Positions 46,901-54,621 of a DNA stretch of 64,000 nt are shown here, one piece after another; the stretch's first letter is position 1; each line of letters starts with the position of its first letter. Source of the stretch: UBA7332 sp051657165 (GTDB lineage Bacteria > Bacteroidota > Bacteroidia > Bacteroidales > UBA7332); NCBI GenBank assembly GCA_051657165.1, contig JBOFKD010000073.1, positions 1 to 64,000 of the forward strand, given 5' to 3'. The notes under the pieces were generated by a model. It was given only the letters and a program-made list of their open reading frames with translations, did no database searches and had not been told where the DNA came from. Made by a program: the position numbers and the translations under genes.

Positions 46901-47866
46901 AACTCGAAAGAAACAGGAAGCGGAATCGGACTTATGCTTACACATAAGCTCACACAAATACATCTGGGTAAAATATTCTTTAGCAGCAAAGAGAATATAG
47001 GTTCCTCCTTCACTGTCGAGATTCCTGTCACGAAAGAATCTTATAGCAAAGACGTGATATATACAGTTCAGCAGGATTCTTTCGATGAAAATTCCGAACA
47101 GAAAAAAGGTACGGATTCTCTGCTTATCGTAGAAGACAATGATGAACTGAGAGGTTATCTGTCTAAATATCTGTCACGCTCTTATCATGTCATTGCCGTA
47201 TCCGGTGCAAAAGATGCTTTAAACGAGGTTAAGTCAAACAGTTTTGACTTAATAATATCCGACATCATGATGCCCGATATGGACGGACTTGAGCTATGCC
47301 GTATACTCAAAAACAACATCGAAACAAGCCATATTCCGGTTATTCTGCTCACCTCACTTGCTGAAAGAGCCGACATAATCAGAGGTTTAAAACTGGGTGC
47401 AAATGATTATATCACCAAACCCTTCGATATGGATATTCTTGAGAGCCGTATCAGATCGATATTACACAATAAAGCATTGCTCCGTAAAAAATTCTTTGAC
47501 CGCACTGCCTTTAATGATGAAGATGACTCTTTCTGTGAGAAAGATAAATTATTTATGAAAGAAGTGATTGATTTTATTGAAAGTAATCTGGAGAATGAGG
47601 AATTCACCATTGATACACTTACCACTGAAATGGCTATGAGCCGTTCTGTATTATACAAAAAAATCAAATCGCTGACTGGCAGCAACCCCAAAGATCTGAT
47701 TAAGGAGATGAAAATGAAGAAGGCAGCCGAACTGCTTCGCGAAAACAAATATTCAATCCATGAGATTGCTTATCTGACAGGGTTTCCGAATGCCAAATAC
47801 TTTAGCACAGCATTCAAGAAGTACTATGGCGTTACCCCTACCGGATTTATTGAAAGTAATGGGTAA
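43940..47866 (+). CDS. Hybrid two-component system regulator (HTCS)
   Basis: 1308 aa. Signal peptide, then a periplasmic sensor of two-component-regulator propeller repeats (GFIWIATRHGIDKFDG, VWAGTTKGLFYS, IWVGTSAGVKI and so on), a Y_Y_Y domain (YSWKLDGFNDDWS, KYTFRVKVFS) and one TM helix near residues 772-795. The cytoplasmic part holds HisKA with phospho-His819 (FFINMAHDIRTPITL; Asp follows the His where most HTCS have Glu), HATPase (NAIKYTPAGG, GIGIP, SGIGLML), a receiver with Asp1108 (IISDIMMPDMDG) and an AraC-type HTH. It should bind a glycan fragment and activate the divergent GH10/susC operon. Confidence 0.95.
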   Translation: MIRFLILFLLIFSQHCFANPLLNLTYENGVSDRVTYNIQKDQNGFIWIATRHGIDKFDGEKIKNYSISFSRKYENEKIRGVIYDNQSHIYAYTTKNIHRYDEGKDCFYPIAPLSFIKEKRNTLALTTMHFDKTNYVWAGTTKGLFYSNDLVSWHEITELDSLAIYTIEEGINGDIWVGTSAGVKIIKKNNDNYYIKENPLPDKLSKYRIQSIFYDELTNMAWIGTFQNGLYRITHTDDENYSAEKILSIQIPIRSITKMNNTHIWIGTDGSGIIELNSLHGKLINNYSEKYSSNLQLASNSIYQILNDGDKVWLVGYASGIQLYNQRNLYNHIYEYIPGNNNSLCNKHINAICEDENGKIWFGSNCGISIFDPASGNWEHILQTPENSTLGMECSVILSLHESPDYIWAGGYSTNLIRINKNTLKSEYIQTPHKNTSENKTFIYSIEVDNKNDIWFGGNIERLTRYTPSANTFKQYPVTGISKIAQQNDSVLLISCTKGIIAFNKNTESFQQIDFISTSCKQSKQGYPFVKTFYADPDDQNILWIGTENDGVFKYSFKTDSAEQITMRNGLSSDYIHGIIRDRYGRIWISTLKGLNCLNPSSGLIDNYYTSDGIISEAFKNNGHCLLKSNRIIWSTGEGCMDMTLENLNMKYSARLNLIFTDFHVVYERVLTDNEKSFLSTPINNTKEIILPYNENSFSLSFLNVEPSQQRPVLYSWKLDGFNDDWSVPAVEHKAIYTNLPSGKYTFRVKVFSNNSSKDIAERSLVVIVKAPLWKTWPAYLIYLILLSVILYFALRYWRNRLEQINSEERIRFFINMAHDIRTPITLIKAPLNELDQEKLSEEGKQALSLARVNLEKLFNLVTQLLDFQKADNKSLKLIIEKTELNSFIENSTTPFSHLAKEKNIHFSYIRLPEAEEGWIDRSKLSAILQNLLSNAIKYTPAGGNVELSSVIRDGKLIITVTDDGIGIPDKAQGMLFGQFYRAPNAVNSKETGSGIGLMLTHKLTQIHLGKIFFSSKENIGSSFTVEIPVTKESYSKDVIYTVQQDSFDENSEQKKGTDSLLIVEDNDELRGYLSKYLSRSYHVIAVSGAKDALNEVKSNSFDLIISDIMMPDMDGLELCRILKNNIETSHIPVILLTSLAERADIIRGLKLGANDYITKPFDMDILESRIRSILHNKALLRKKFFDRTAFNDEDDSFCEKDKLFMKEVIDFIESNLENEEFTIDTLTTEMAMSRSVLYKKIKSLTGSNPKDLIKEMKMKKAAELLRENKYSIHEIAYLTGFPNAKYFSTAFKKYYGVTPTGFIESNG

Positions 47867-47871
47867 TAACT

Positions 47872-47916
47872 AAAAAGTGCGGCTGACCGTCTTCCGGTTC
47901 AGCCGCACTTTTTTTA
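47872..47916. terminator. Bidirectional terminator, right flank of the polysaccharide locus
   Basis: AAAGTGCGGCTGA pairs with TCAGCCGCACTTT. Its reverse complement matches the terminator at 26334-26373 over about 35 bp with a single mismatch in the loop side (GAACCGG against GAAACGG). Confidence 0.88.
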
Positions 47917-47920
47917 TTGC

Positions 47921-48361
47921 TTAATCATATATAAATTTATGCGCCAGATCTCTTGCCCGTTCCTGTATAGCACTTTCCTGATGCCCCTCCGGAGCAACGA
48001 TGATATGGTGCGAAACATTTTTCACATCCTGATCCACGGTTGCAAAAGTCAGCACTCCCTCTGACAAAAGCTTATTAGGGTCTCTTGCATCACTCATTTT
48101 CACATAAACGACCAGTGCGCTATGTCCGGTTTCCACCAGAAAACTATCAAAACGCAATATATCTCCGGAATGAATTGGTGCCAGAATTTCCATTCCATGA
48201 ATTTTCTGACAATACACTGAAGTAGATTCTACCAATAAAGCCAGGTTGAGAAAACCAGCCTCAATAAACCATTCGGCAAACCTCGGAGCATAAAGTGTTC
48301 CATGAAGATTAATATCGGGATTTCTCACCAAATGGTAATTCGTTAAACGATGAAGTGCCAT
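47921..48361 (-). CDS. Hotdog-fold acyl-CoA thioesterase
   Basis: 146 aa, one hotdog domain. Conserved parts: VRNPDINLHGTLYAPRFAEWFIEAG (the N/D-x-N-x-x-GT-Y pattern of the acyl-CoA hydrolase group) and GDILRFDSFLVETGHSALVVYVKM. It would hydrolyse acyl-CoA thioesters; chain preference is unknown. It stands alone, convergent with the HTCS gene across the shared terminator. Confidence 0.78.
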   Translation of the reverse strand: MALHRLTNYHLVRNPDINLHGTLYAPRFAEWFIEAGFLNLALLVESTSVYCQKIHGMEILAPIHSGDILRFDSFLVETGHSALVVYVKMSDARDPNKLLSEGVLTFATVDQDVKNVSHHIIVAPEGHQESAIQERARDLAHKFIYD

Positions 48362-48522
48362 ATTTAATATATATTAGTTTATTACCTATTTACATAACAA
48401 ATACACCTGAAACTTGTTTATCCGAATCGAACAAAACACGCTTAAAAACAGACACATACGACTCCATATGTTAAACTCAAAAAATATATTCATCAGAATG
48501 AATCAATCCTGTTTCTTTTTTA

Positions 48523-48553
48523 TAGTTTTGTCCGGTTTTTAGAAAAACCGGAC
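48523..48553 (+). promoter_or_regulatory. -7 box followed by a perfect inverted repeat upstream of pspC-uvrB
   Basis: TAGTTTTG (48523-48530) matches TAnnTTTG. It runs into an inverted repeat with 11-bp perfect arms GTCCGGTTTTT and AAAAACCGGAC separated by AG (48530-48553). The repeat lies at the expected transcription start and could be an operator or a 5-prime mRNA hairpin; no T tract follows it. Confidence 0.45.
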
Positions 48554-48644
48554 GTGAAACGCACAGATTAAACGATCACAATACTTCATTTTTGTGAGTA
48601 CAGAGATGTTAGAGGCATCTCAAAATTATGCGTTTTCTTTTGGG

Positions 48645-48690
48645 GAAATCGTATTTCTTTGCCGCAACTCAGAATACGATTTCTTTTTTT
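48645..48690 (+). terminator. Terminator-like hairpin in the pspC leader
   Basis: GAAATCGTATT pairs with AATACGATTTC around a 17-base loop, followed by seven T. It lies about 95 bp before pspC, so it may end a short leader RNA or act as an attenuator. Apart from this and the palindrome above, I see nothing in 48362-48786; the 74-codon frame at 48594-48818 looks spurious. Confidence 0.6.
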
Positions 48691-48786
48691 ATACATACTT
48701 CTCTTCTTTTTCTCAACTTCCTGTTCTTTTCATTTGTTTATTTCGTAGCTTTGATAATTATTTATACTGTTTAATAAATCAAAACT

Positions 48787-48981
48787 ATGCACAAAAAATT
48801 ATATCGTTCAATGACTGATAAAATGATATCAGGCGTATGTGGCGGACTAGCCGAGTATTTTGATGTTGATCCTACGATCATTCGTCTGCTTGCTGTACTT
48901 CTTACGTTCGTTACCGGTATATTCCCATGTATCATTGCTTATATTATAGCGATGATTATTGTTCCAGTAAAACCTGTTTAA
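48787..48981 (+). CDS. PspC-domain small membrane protein
   Basis: 64 aa. MHKKLYRSMTDKMISGVCGG and LAEYFDVDPTIIRLLAVLL match the PspC domain: a short amphipathic start with the GVCGGLAEYF signature, then one long hydrophobic stretch (LLTFVTGIFPCIIAYIIAMI). PspC-type proteins relate to envelope stress. Its stop codon abuts the uvrB start with no gap, so the two are co-translated. Confidence 0.9.
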   Translation: MHKKLYRSMTDKMISGVCGGLAEYFDVDPTIIRLLAVLLTFVTGIFPCIIAYIIAMIIVPVKPV

Positions 48982-51000
48982 ATGGATTTTAAACTTATCT
49001 CAAAATACAAACCGACCGGTGATCAGCCCGACGCCATTGCTCAATTAGTAGAAGAACACAATGCCGGTGCTAATTACCAGACTTTGCTGGGTGTTACCGG
49101 ATCGGGGAAGACGTTTACGGTTGCCAATTATATTGAGAAAGTACAACGTCCTACGCTGGTTCTAAGCCATAATAAAACATTGGCTGCACAGCTCTACGGA
49201 GAGTTCAAACAATTCTTTCCCGAAAATGCAGTGGAGTATTTTGTTTCTTATTATGACTATTATCAGCCCGAAGCTTATATACCGACTACGGACACATATA
49301 TTGAGAAAGATCTGGCCATCAACGATGAGCTGGAGAAGCTTCGTCTGTCTACCACCTCATCGCTCCTCTCCGGACGTCGCGATGTATTGGTAGTCTCCTC
49401 TGTATCCTGTCTCTATGGTATCGGTAATCCCGAAGACTTCCACAGTCAGGCCGTCACCGTGAAAGTCGGACAAACCATCACCCGCAATGTTTTTCTGCGT
49501 GCTCTGGTTTCCGGACTGTACTCACGCAACGAGGTCCAGCTAACTCACGGACAGTTTCGCGTCAAGGGAGATACGATAGAAATCTTTCTGGCCTACACCG
49601 ATCTGATCCTGCGCGTCATTTTCTGGGGAGATGAAATCGAATCTATCGAAACGGTAGACCCGATAAATAATATTGTGCTCGAACGTTTCTCCGAATATCG
49701 TATCTATCCGGCCAACATATTCGTTACGACTCAAGAACGTATAAATAATGCTATTGCTCAGATCGAAATTGACCTGGGTAAACAGGTAGCATTCTTTGAA
49801 TCAATCGGCAAAAACTACGAAGCCAAACGTTTGTACGAACGTGTCACATATGATGTTGAGATGATCCGGGAAGTCGGACACTGCTCAGGCATCGAAAATT
49901 ATTCGCGCTATTTTGACGGCAGAGCTCCCGGCACCCGTCCGTTCTGTTTGCTCGATTACTTCCCGAAAGACTTCCAGGTTGTTATCGACGAAAGCCACGT
50001 GACCATACCACAAATCCGTGCTATGTACGGTGGTGATCACTCCCGCAAACAGAATCTCGTAGAATACGGATTCCGGCTACCGGCTGCCATAGACAATCGT
50101 CCGCTCAAATTCGAAGAATTCGAATCCCTGGCGCCGTCCATTCTTTTTGTCAGCGCCACACCGGCCGATTACGAACTGGCTAAATCCGAGGGTATTGTAG
50201 TTGAACAGGTTATCCGGCCTACCGGATTACTGGATCCGATCATTGAAGTACGCCCGAGTCTGAATCAGATTGATGATCTGATGGAAGAAATCCAGATCGT
50301 TATCGAAAGAGATGAACGTGCTCTGGTCACTACACTCACAAAACGTATGGCCGAAGAGCTGAACGACTATCTGAACCGGCTGGATTTCAAATGCGCCTAT
50401 ATCCACTCCGATGTAGATACACTCGAACGTATCCGCATTATGGACGATCTGCGCAACGGAACTTATGATGTACTTATCGGTGTCAACCTTCTGCGTGAAG
50501 GACTTGACCTGCCCGAAGTTTCCCTTGTTGCCATCATCGATGCCGACAAAGAAGGATTCCTGCGCTCTCACCGCTCTCTTACACAGACAGCAGGTCGTGC
50601 AGCCCGCAATATGAACGGAAAAGTTATTATGTATGCCGATAAAATCACGGACAGTATGCAGCGTACCATCGACGAAACCAACCGTCGCCGGGAAAAACAG
50701 CTTGCCTACAACGAGAAACATGGCATCACCCCTCAGGCTATCCGCAAAGAGCGTAATCTTATTTTGGGAGATCAAAGCAAATCCAAAGAAGAAGAAACTA
50801 TCTATAGCGAAGATATCAAAATCAATATTGCTGCTGATCCTGTTGTTCAGTACATGTCGAAAGCACAACTGGAGAAAACAATAGAGAACACACGCAAACA
50901 GATGACAGAGGCAGCCAAAAAATTCGAGTTTATCGAAGCGGCGCAATATCGCGACGAACTTGTAAAACTGGAAGAGCTGCTTGAATCCAAAAACCAATAA
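48982..51000 (+). CDS. uvrB: Excinuclease ABC subunit B
   Basis: 672 aa, standard length. Walker A GVTGSGKTFTVANYI, beta-hairpin YYDYYQPEAYIP, Walker B-type VVIDESHVTIPQ, helicase motif VSATPADYE, motif V/VI DVLIGVNLLREGLDLPEV and QTAGRAARN, and the C-terminal UVR motif (KKFEFIEAAQYRDELVKLEEL). It verifies lesions and loads UvrC in nucleotide excision repair. It directly follows pspC and is followed 30 bp later by a K+ channel gene, an unusual grouping. Confidence 0.98.
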   Translation: MDFKLISKYKPTGDQPDAIAQLVEEHNAGANYQTLLGVTGSGKTFTVANYIEKVQRPTLVLSHNKTLAAQLYGEFKQFFPENAVEYFVSYYDYYQPEAYIPTTDTYIEKDLAINDELEKLRLSTTSSLLSGRRDVLVVSSVSCLYGIGNPEDFHSQAVTVKVGQTITRNVFLRALVSGLYSRNEVQLTHGQFRVKGDTIEIFLAYTDLILRVIFWGDEIESIETVDPINNIVLERFSEYRIYPANIFVTTQERINNAIAQIEIDLGKQVAFFESIGKNYEAKRLYERVTYDVEMIREVGHCSGIENYSRYFDGRAPGTRPFCLLDYFPKDFQVVIDESHVTIPQIRAMYGGDHSRKQNLVEYGFRLPAAIDNRPLKFEEFESLAPSILFVSATPADYELAKSEGIVVEQVIRPTGLLDPIIEVRPSLNQIDDLMEEIQIVIERDERALVTTLTKRMAEELNDYLNRLDFKCAYIHSDVDTLERIRIMDDLRNGTYDVLIGVNLLREGLDLPEVSLVAIIDADKEGFLRSHRSLTQTAGRAARNMNGKVIMYADKITDSMQRTIDETNRRREKQLAYNEKHGITPQAIRKERNLILGDQSKSKEEETIYSEDIKINIAADPVVQYMSKAQLEKTIENTRKQMTEAAKKFEFIEAAQYRDELVKLEELLESKNQ

Positions 51001-51030
51001 GGAACCTTTTATAATTGTATTCGTATTTTT

Positions 51031-51855
51031 ATGGACAGAAACAAACTGAAAGACCGCATCCGGGAGATAATATTTGAATCCAACACAAAAGCAGGAAAAG
51101 CCTTTGATGTCGGACTGCTCGTATTTATCTTTCTGAGTGTTATTCTGGTTCTGATAGACAGTGTCAACTCATTGCACATAAAATATCTCCGGATCATACA
51201 TGTGACCGAGTGGATCATAACTGTAGCCTTCACCATCGAATACATCCTTCGGGTATACTCCGTCCGCAACCGGAAACGATACATCACCTCCTTCTTTGGT
51301 ATTGTCGATCTGCTCTCTATTCTGCCTACCTATCTGAGTCTGTTTATTGCAGGCACACACTATCTGGTAGTCATACGTGCATTACGACTCCTGCGCATAT
51401 TCCGGATCTTCAAACTCAGCGAATACCTCTCTGAGGGCTCCTCAATCATGCGGGCCGTCAAAAGGAGTTTCCCGAAAATATTCGTTTTCATGTTCTTCGT
51501 CACTATCCTTGTCACGATTCTCGGATCAATCATGTATGTGGTCGAAGGCTCTGTCAATCCGAAGATGGACAATATACCCCGCTGTATTTACTGGGCCATC
51601 GTCACACTTACCACCGTTGGTTATGGCGATATTACTCCCATTACCTACCTCGGTCAGTTCATATCTATGATTATTATGCTGCTGGGTTATGCCATCATCG
51701 CAGTTCCCACCGGCATCATATCAGCCGAAATGATACGCCCGCAGGTACAAAAAGTAAAAGGGAATGCCTGTCCGGGTTGTGGCAAAGATATTGACGACGA
51801 CAATGCAAACTATTGCAAGCATTGCGGAACTAATCTGGAACGCGAAAATTTATAA
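51031..51855 (+). CDS. Voltage-gated-type K+ channel with C-terminal zinc ribbon
   Basis: 274 aa. Six-helix channel layout: S4-like segment with regular Arg (VVIRALRLLRIFRIFKLSEY), pore helix and selectivity filter TLTTVGYGDITP, and S6 YAIIAVPTGIISAEM. The C-terminus carries CPGCGKDIDDDNANYCKHCG, a four-Cys zinc ribbon. It conducts K+ across the inner membrane; the ribbon might sense redox or metal or assist assembly (inference). It follows uvrB by 30 bp. Confidence 0.9.
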   Translation: MDRNKLKDRIREIIFESNTKAGKAFDVGLLVFIFLSVILVLIDSVNSLHIKYLRIIHVTEWIITVAFTIEYILRVYSVRNRKRYITSFFGIVDLLSILPTYLSLFIAGTHYLVVIRALRLLRIFRIFKLSEYLSEGSSIMRAVKRSFPKIFVFMFFVTILVTILGSIMYVVEGSVNPKMDNIPRCIYWAIVTLTTVGYGDITPITYLGQFISMIIMLLGYAIIAVPTGIISAEMIRPQVQKVKGNACPGCGKDIDDDNANYCKHCGTNLERENL

Positions 51856-52010
51856 ATCGCTGCTTCTTTTGATTTTCAAATGGTTACCCCCTCTTTCTAA
51901 AAAAAGAAAGAAAAAGCATACAGAATCTTTTCTTTTGATTTGGAAGTTCCAGAAATAACCTCTATATTTGCATCACAATTGAGAAACAACGCTCGTAGCG
52001 ATGCCTCTTT

Positions 52011-52095
52011 GGAGAGATGGCAGAGTGGTCGAATGCGGCGGTCTTGAAAACCGTTGTACTGCAAGGTACCGGGGGTTCGAATCCCTCTCTCTCCG
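52011..52095 (+). tRNA. tRNA-Ser (TGA)
   Basis: 85 nt with the long variable arm of class II tRNAs. The acceptor GGAGAGA pairs with TCTCTCC, discriminator G, anticodon loop CTTGAAA (anticodon TGA), T loop TTCGAAT. CCA is not encoded. The accessory island starts right after it. Confidence 0.96.
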
Positions 52096-52100
52096 CTTTA

Positions 52101-52134
52101 AGCGCCGGAAACTTTTGTTTTCGGCGCTTTTTTT
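52101..52134 (+). terminator. Intrinsic terminator of tRNA-Ser
   Basis: AGCGCCGGAAA pairs with TTTTCGGCGCT (one offset T) followed by a T run, 5 bp after the tRNA. Confidence 0.88.
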
Positions 52135-52184
52135 GTTTACTTCCACAACTTTTTGACTTGATCCATTGATCCACCAACTACAGA

Positions 52185-52237
52185 TATATCTATATTACAG
52201 CAAACAATTTGCACTATATTATAGTTATATCTATATT
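52185..52237 (+). promoter_or_regulatory. Direct repeat TATATCTATATT, candidate HipB operator
   Basis: Two exact copies of TATATCTATATT (52185-52196 and 52226-52237) lie 41 bp apart, just upstream of the hipB start. Paired operator sites before hipBA operons are usual, but this sequence is not the E. coli HipB site; binding is inferred. Confidence 0.4.
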
Positions 52238-52257
52238 CGCAAACAAAACAAGTGATT

Positions 52258-52548
52258 ATGTATAGCGATATATATGAAAAGACAGGAAGCGAGATCATTC
52301 GCGAGATTGGCTTGCGTTTTAGCAACTATCGTAAACGAATGAAGTTTACGCAAAAAGAAGTTGCTGAGAAATCCGGATTGAGTGTATTTACTATCAGTTC
52401 GTTTGAGAATGGATCTTCTACAGGAATTACACTTGCATCATTTCTTAAACTACTACGGGCAATTGACTCTCTTGATGAGATAGAAAAAATATTACCAGAA
52501 CTCCCGGTAAGCCCAAAAGAGTTATTTAATAAACAAAGTAAAAGATAG
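52258..52548 (+). CDS. hipB: HipB-like antitoxin, XRE-family regulator
   Basis: 96 aa from the ATG at 52258; a GTG two codons upstream is possible. The HTH spans about residues 19-70 (RFSNYRKRMKFTQKEVAEKS, GLSVFTISSFENGS). It precedes hipA by 3 bp, the usual antitoxin-first order, and would repress the operon and neutralise HipA. Confidence 0.85.
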   Translation: MYSDIYEKTGSEIIREIGLRFSNYRKRMKFTQKEVAEKSGLSVFTISSFENGSSTGITLASFLKLLRAIDSLDEIEKILPELPVSPKELFNKQSKR

Positions 52549-52551
52549 GTT

Positions 52552-53817
52552 ATGGATACAAATGCTGTTAAGGTGAAGTTATGGAACCTGGATGTTGGTT
52601 ATCTCTCATGGGATAAAAAGTCAGGAGCAGGACTTTTTGAATATGAACTATCATTTCTTGAACGAAAATTGGATATTGCACCATTAACAATGCCTATTGG
52701 CTCACGAAGAAGTCAGAAAGGGCTGCCCTGGTACGGAGAAAAAGATAAGTTATATCAAGGGTTACCAGCTATGATTGCAGACTCCTTGCCTGATAAATGG
52801 GGTAGTTCTTTGTTCACAGCATGGTTGCGGGATAATAATATACCTTCTAAAAAAGTAACTCCGATAGACCATTTGGCTTTCATTGGTAGTCGGGCTATGG
52901 GTGCTTTGGAGTATGAACCGGCACATGAACTTGGTGACAATTCTGCATTTTCCGTAGATGTCCAACTCCTTTATGATTTTGCTAAGCAAATATTAAATAC
53001 AAGAGAAACAACACTCCTTAGTCAGGAAAATTCAATCCTATGGCAGGATCTTATTAAAATAAGCTCCTCTCCCGGAGGAAAACGTCCTAAAGCAATTGTT
53101 GCTCTTAACAAAGCCACTGGTGATATTATCTCCGGGCAAGGTCATATTCCGGAAGATTTTACGCATTACATACTTAAATACGACGATAGTTCTAATTACC
53201 CGTACTCAAAACTAGAATATGGTTATTATCTGATGGCATTAGATGCCGGAATTCAGATGATGCCATCTGAGCTACGCAATTATGGAAATATAACACACTT
53301 TCTAACAGAACGATTTGACCGTAAAGGCAACGATAAAATCCATACTCAAACATTAGCTGCTATTTCTCCACCGGCTGATAGCTATGAAGATATATTTACC
53401 ATTATCCGCCGGCTAAACTTACCCTATGAAGACAGCAAGCAACAATTTCTGAGAATGGTGTTTAATGTAATCGCCCGCAATGTAGATGATCATTCAAAGA
53501 ATTTTGCGTTTTGCATGGACACAAGCGGATCATGGAGATTATCTCCTGCTTATGATTTAACATATAGCGTCGATTTAAATGCTCCGTCATATACAAACAG
53601 ACATTCTCTTACTGTAAACGGGAAAGACGAAGAAATTACCCGGAAAGATCTGGAAAAGATCGGTGCGGAAAATGATATTCAGGATTACAAAAAGTTGATT
53701 GATGCTGTAATTGATGCTGTTGCCGGATTTGACAACTATTGTAATGAGTTAGACATTGACTCTGCCCTATCATCAAGTATTAAAGCTGATTTTATTCAAA
53801 TTGGTAATTCAAAATAG
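52552..53817 (+). CDS. hipA: HipA-family serine/threonine kinase toxin
   Basis: 421 aa, full length. N-terminal HipA_N/couple domain (VKVKLWNLDVGYLSWDKKSG, GLPAMIADSLPDKWGSSLF) and the kinase-like HipA_C domain with the Gly-rich loop SSPGGKRPKAIVAL, catalytic loop NVDDHSKNFAF and the metal-binding LSPAYDLTYS. HipA proteins phosphorylate aminoacyl-tRNA synthetases or other targets and cause persistence. The first gene of the island after tRNA-Ser. Confidence 0.92.
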   Translation: MDTNAVKVKLWNLDVGYLSWDKKSGAGLFEYELSFLERKLDIAPLTMPIGSRRSQKGLPWYGEKDKLYQGLPAMIADSLPDKWGSSLFTAWLRDNNIPSKKVTPIDHLAFIGSRAMGALEYEPAHELGDNSAFSVDVQLLYDFAKQILNTRETTLLSQENSILWQDLIKISSSPGGKRPKAIVALNKATGDIISGQGHIPEDFTHYILKYDDSSNYPYSKLEYGYYLMALDAGIQMMPSELRNYGNITHFLTERFDRKGNDKIHTQTLAAISPPADSYEDIFTIIRRLNLPYEDSKQQFLRMVFNVIARNVDDHSKNFAFCMDTSGSWRLSPAYDLTYSVDLNAPSYTNRHSLTVNGKDEEITRKDLEKIGAENDIQDYKKLIDAVIDAVAGFDNYCNELDIDSALSSSIKADFIQIGNSK

Positions 53818-53827
53818 CTAACCATAA

Positions 53828-54088
53828 ATTCCCGTACTTCCCGCTATCCTTACCAAGTTTGTATTTCTTGCCGGTAGTGCCGCTTTTGAAGCACACTATT
53901 TCAAGCGTATCTTTATCCCTTTCCTGATATTCGTTGCGCTTACGTACAGGGTATTCGGCACATTGGTAGAATGTGCAATGATCGGTGACTTTTTCAAAGT
54001 TGCACAGGACTTCCGCATTGGCATCCCCGGTATGCTGATCCATATCCTCGGCAGTTACAGTCCGATCAACTATCTACTCAAACAATAA
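53828..54088 (+). pseudogene. C-terminal fragment of a polytopic membrane protein
   Basis: An open stretch of 86 codons without a usable start, directly after the hipA stop and ending in TAA at 54086. It reads IPVLPAILTKFVFLAGSAAF, then IFIPFLIFVALTYRVFGTLV and GIPGMLIHILGSYSPINYLL, i.e. membrane helices with natural amino acid use. A reading of the opposite strand (53792-54043) gives a less natural sequence. I take it as the tail of a membrane protein whose front was lost when the hipBA segment arrived. Family not recognised. Confidence 0.5.
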
Positions 54089-54184
54089 TTTATACAATAA
54101 GTCAATGAGAAACAAATTAATATAAACAAAAAGGGAATCAACTCAAAAAGGAATCAGCGGATAAACTCGGTTGGTAAGGTTGTA

Positions 54185-54354
54185 TTCTGATGAATTCAGC
54201 CAGGTTCAATTAGAAGATTATTCGCGTTTTATCCTGAAAGGATAATTTGCCTGTAACCGGTGCGTTGAAACAATCCTCCGCAGGAGTTAGATTGTTTCAA
54301 CCCCCGGAAAGCAATCATCCTCCATCTCCACAACCCCGAAGGTGGTTGTTTGTG
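54185..54354 (+). repeat. Dispersed repeat family A, copy 3
   Basis: Shares with 11571-12156 and 60730-60850 the segments TTTATCCTGAAAGGATAATT and CTGTAACCG, a second hairpin around CAATCCTCCGCAGGAG... and the core ACAACCCCGAAGGTGGTTGT at 54330-54349. It is followed about 60 bp later by repeat family B. Confidence 0.75.
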
Positions 54355-54410
54355 AGTTGGATTAATGTATAATACTCAGCAACAATATGGATAGCAAACG
54401 ACGAACTGAA

Positions 54411-54549
54411 ATTTACTACTGCTACCGGTAAAAGGCAATAATGAGCGTTCCGTGGTGCTAAATATACAACATATTAATACCTATTACACAAAAGACAAGA
54501 GTTTCAACAAAGAGTTACAGGAGTTTCAGAGCGTACGCCCGATATCACA
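54411..54549 (+). repeat. Dispersed repeat family B, copy 1
   Basis: Contains TACTAC..CC.GTAAAAGGCAATAATG, GCGTTCCGTGGTGC, and the end signature AGTTACAGGAGTTTCAGAGC followed by GTACGCCCGATATCACA. The same order of blocks recurs at 55998-56125 and 60905-61062. Confidence 0.8.
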
Positions 54550-54621
54550 TATAAATAAAAGACAAACTATTAAAATTCTAATAATTTGCCCTTCTTCTAT
54601 GTAATACCCTGCAAGACGACT

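Noticed and set aside
48594..48818. 74-codon frame before pspC
   Set aside because: It spans a terminator-like hairpin, is rich in Phe/Tyr/Ser from T-rich DNA and overlaps the pspC start.
50227..50997. 256-codon minus-strand frame inside uvrB
   Set aside because: Antisense shadow of the highly conserved UvrB coding frame.
53792..54043. 83-codon minus-strand frame after hipA
   Set aside because: The opposite strand encodes a natural membrane-protein tail ending in a stop; the minus frame has polar, mixed composition and overlaps the hipA 3-prime end.
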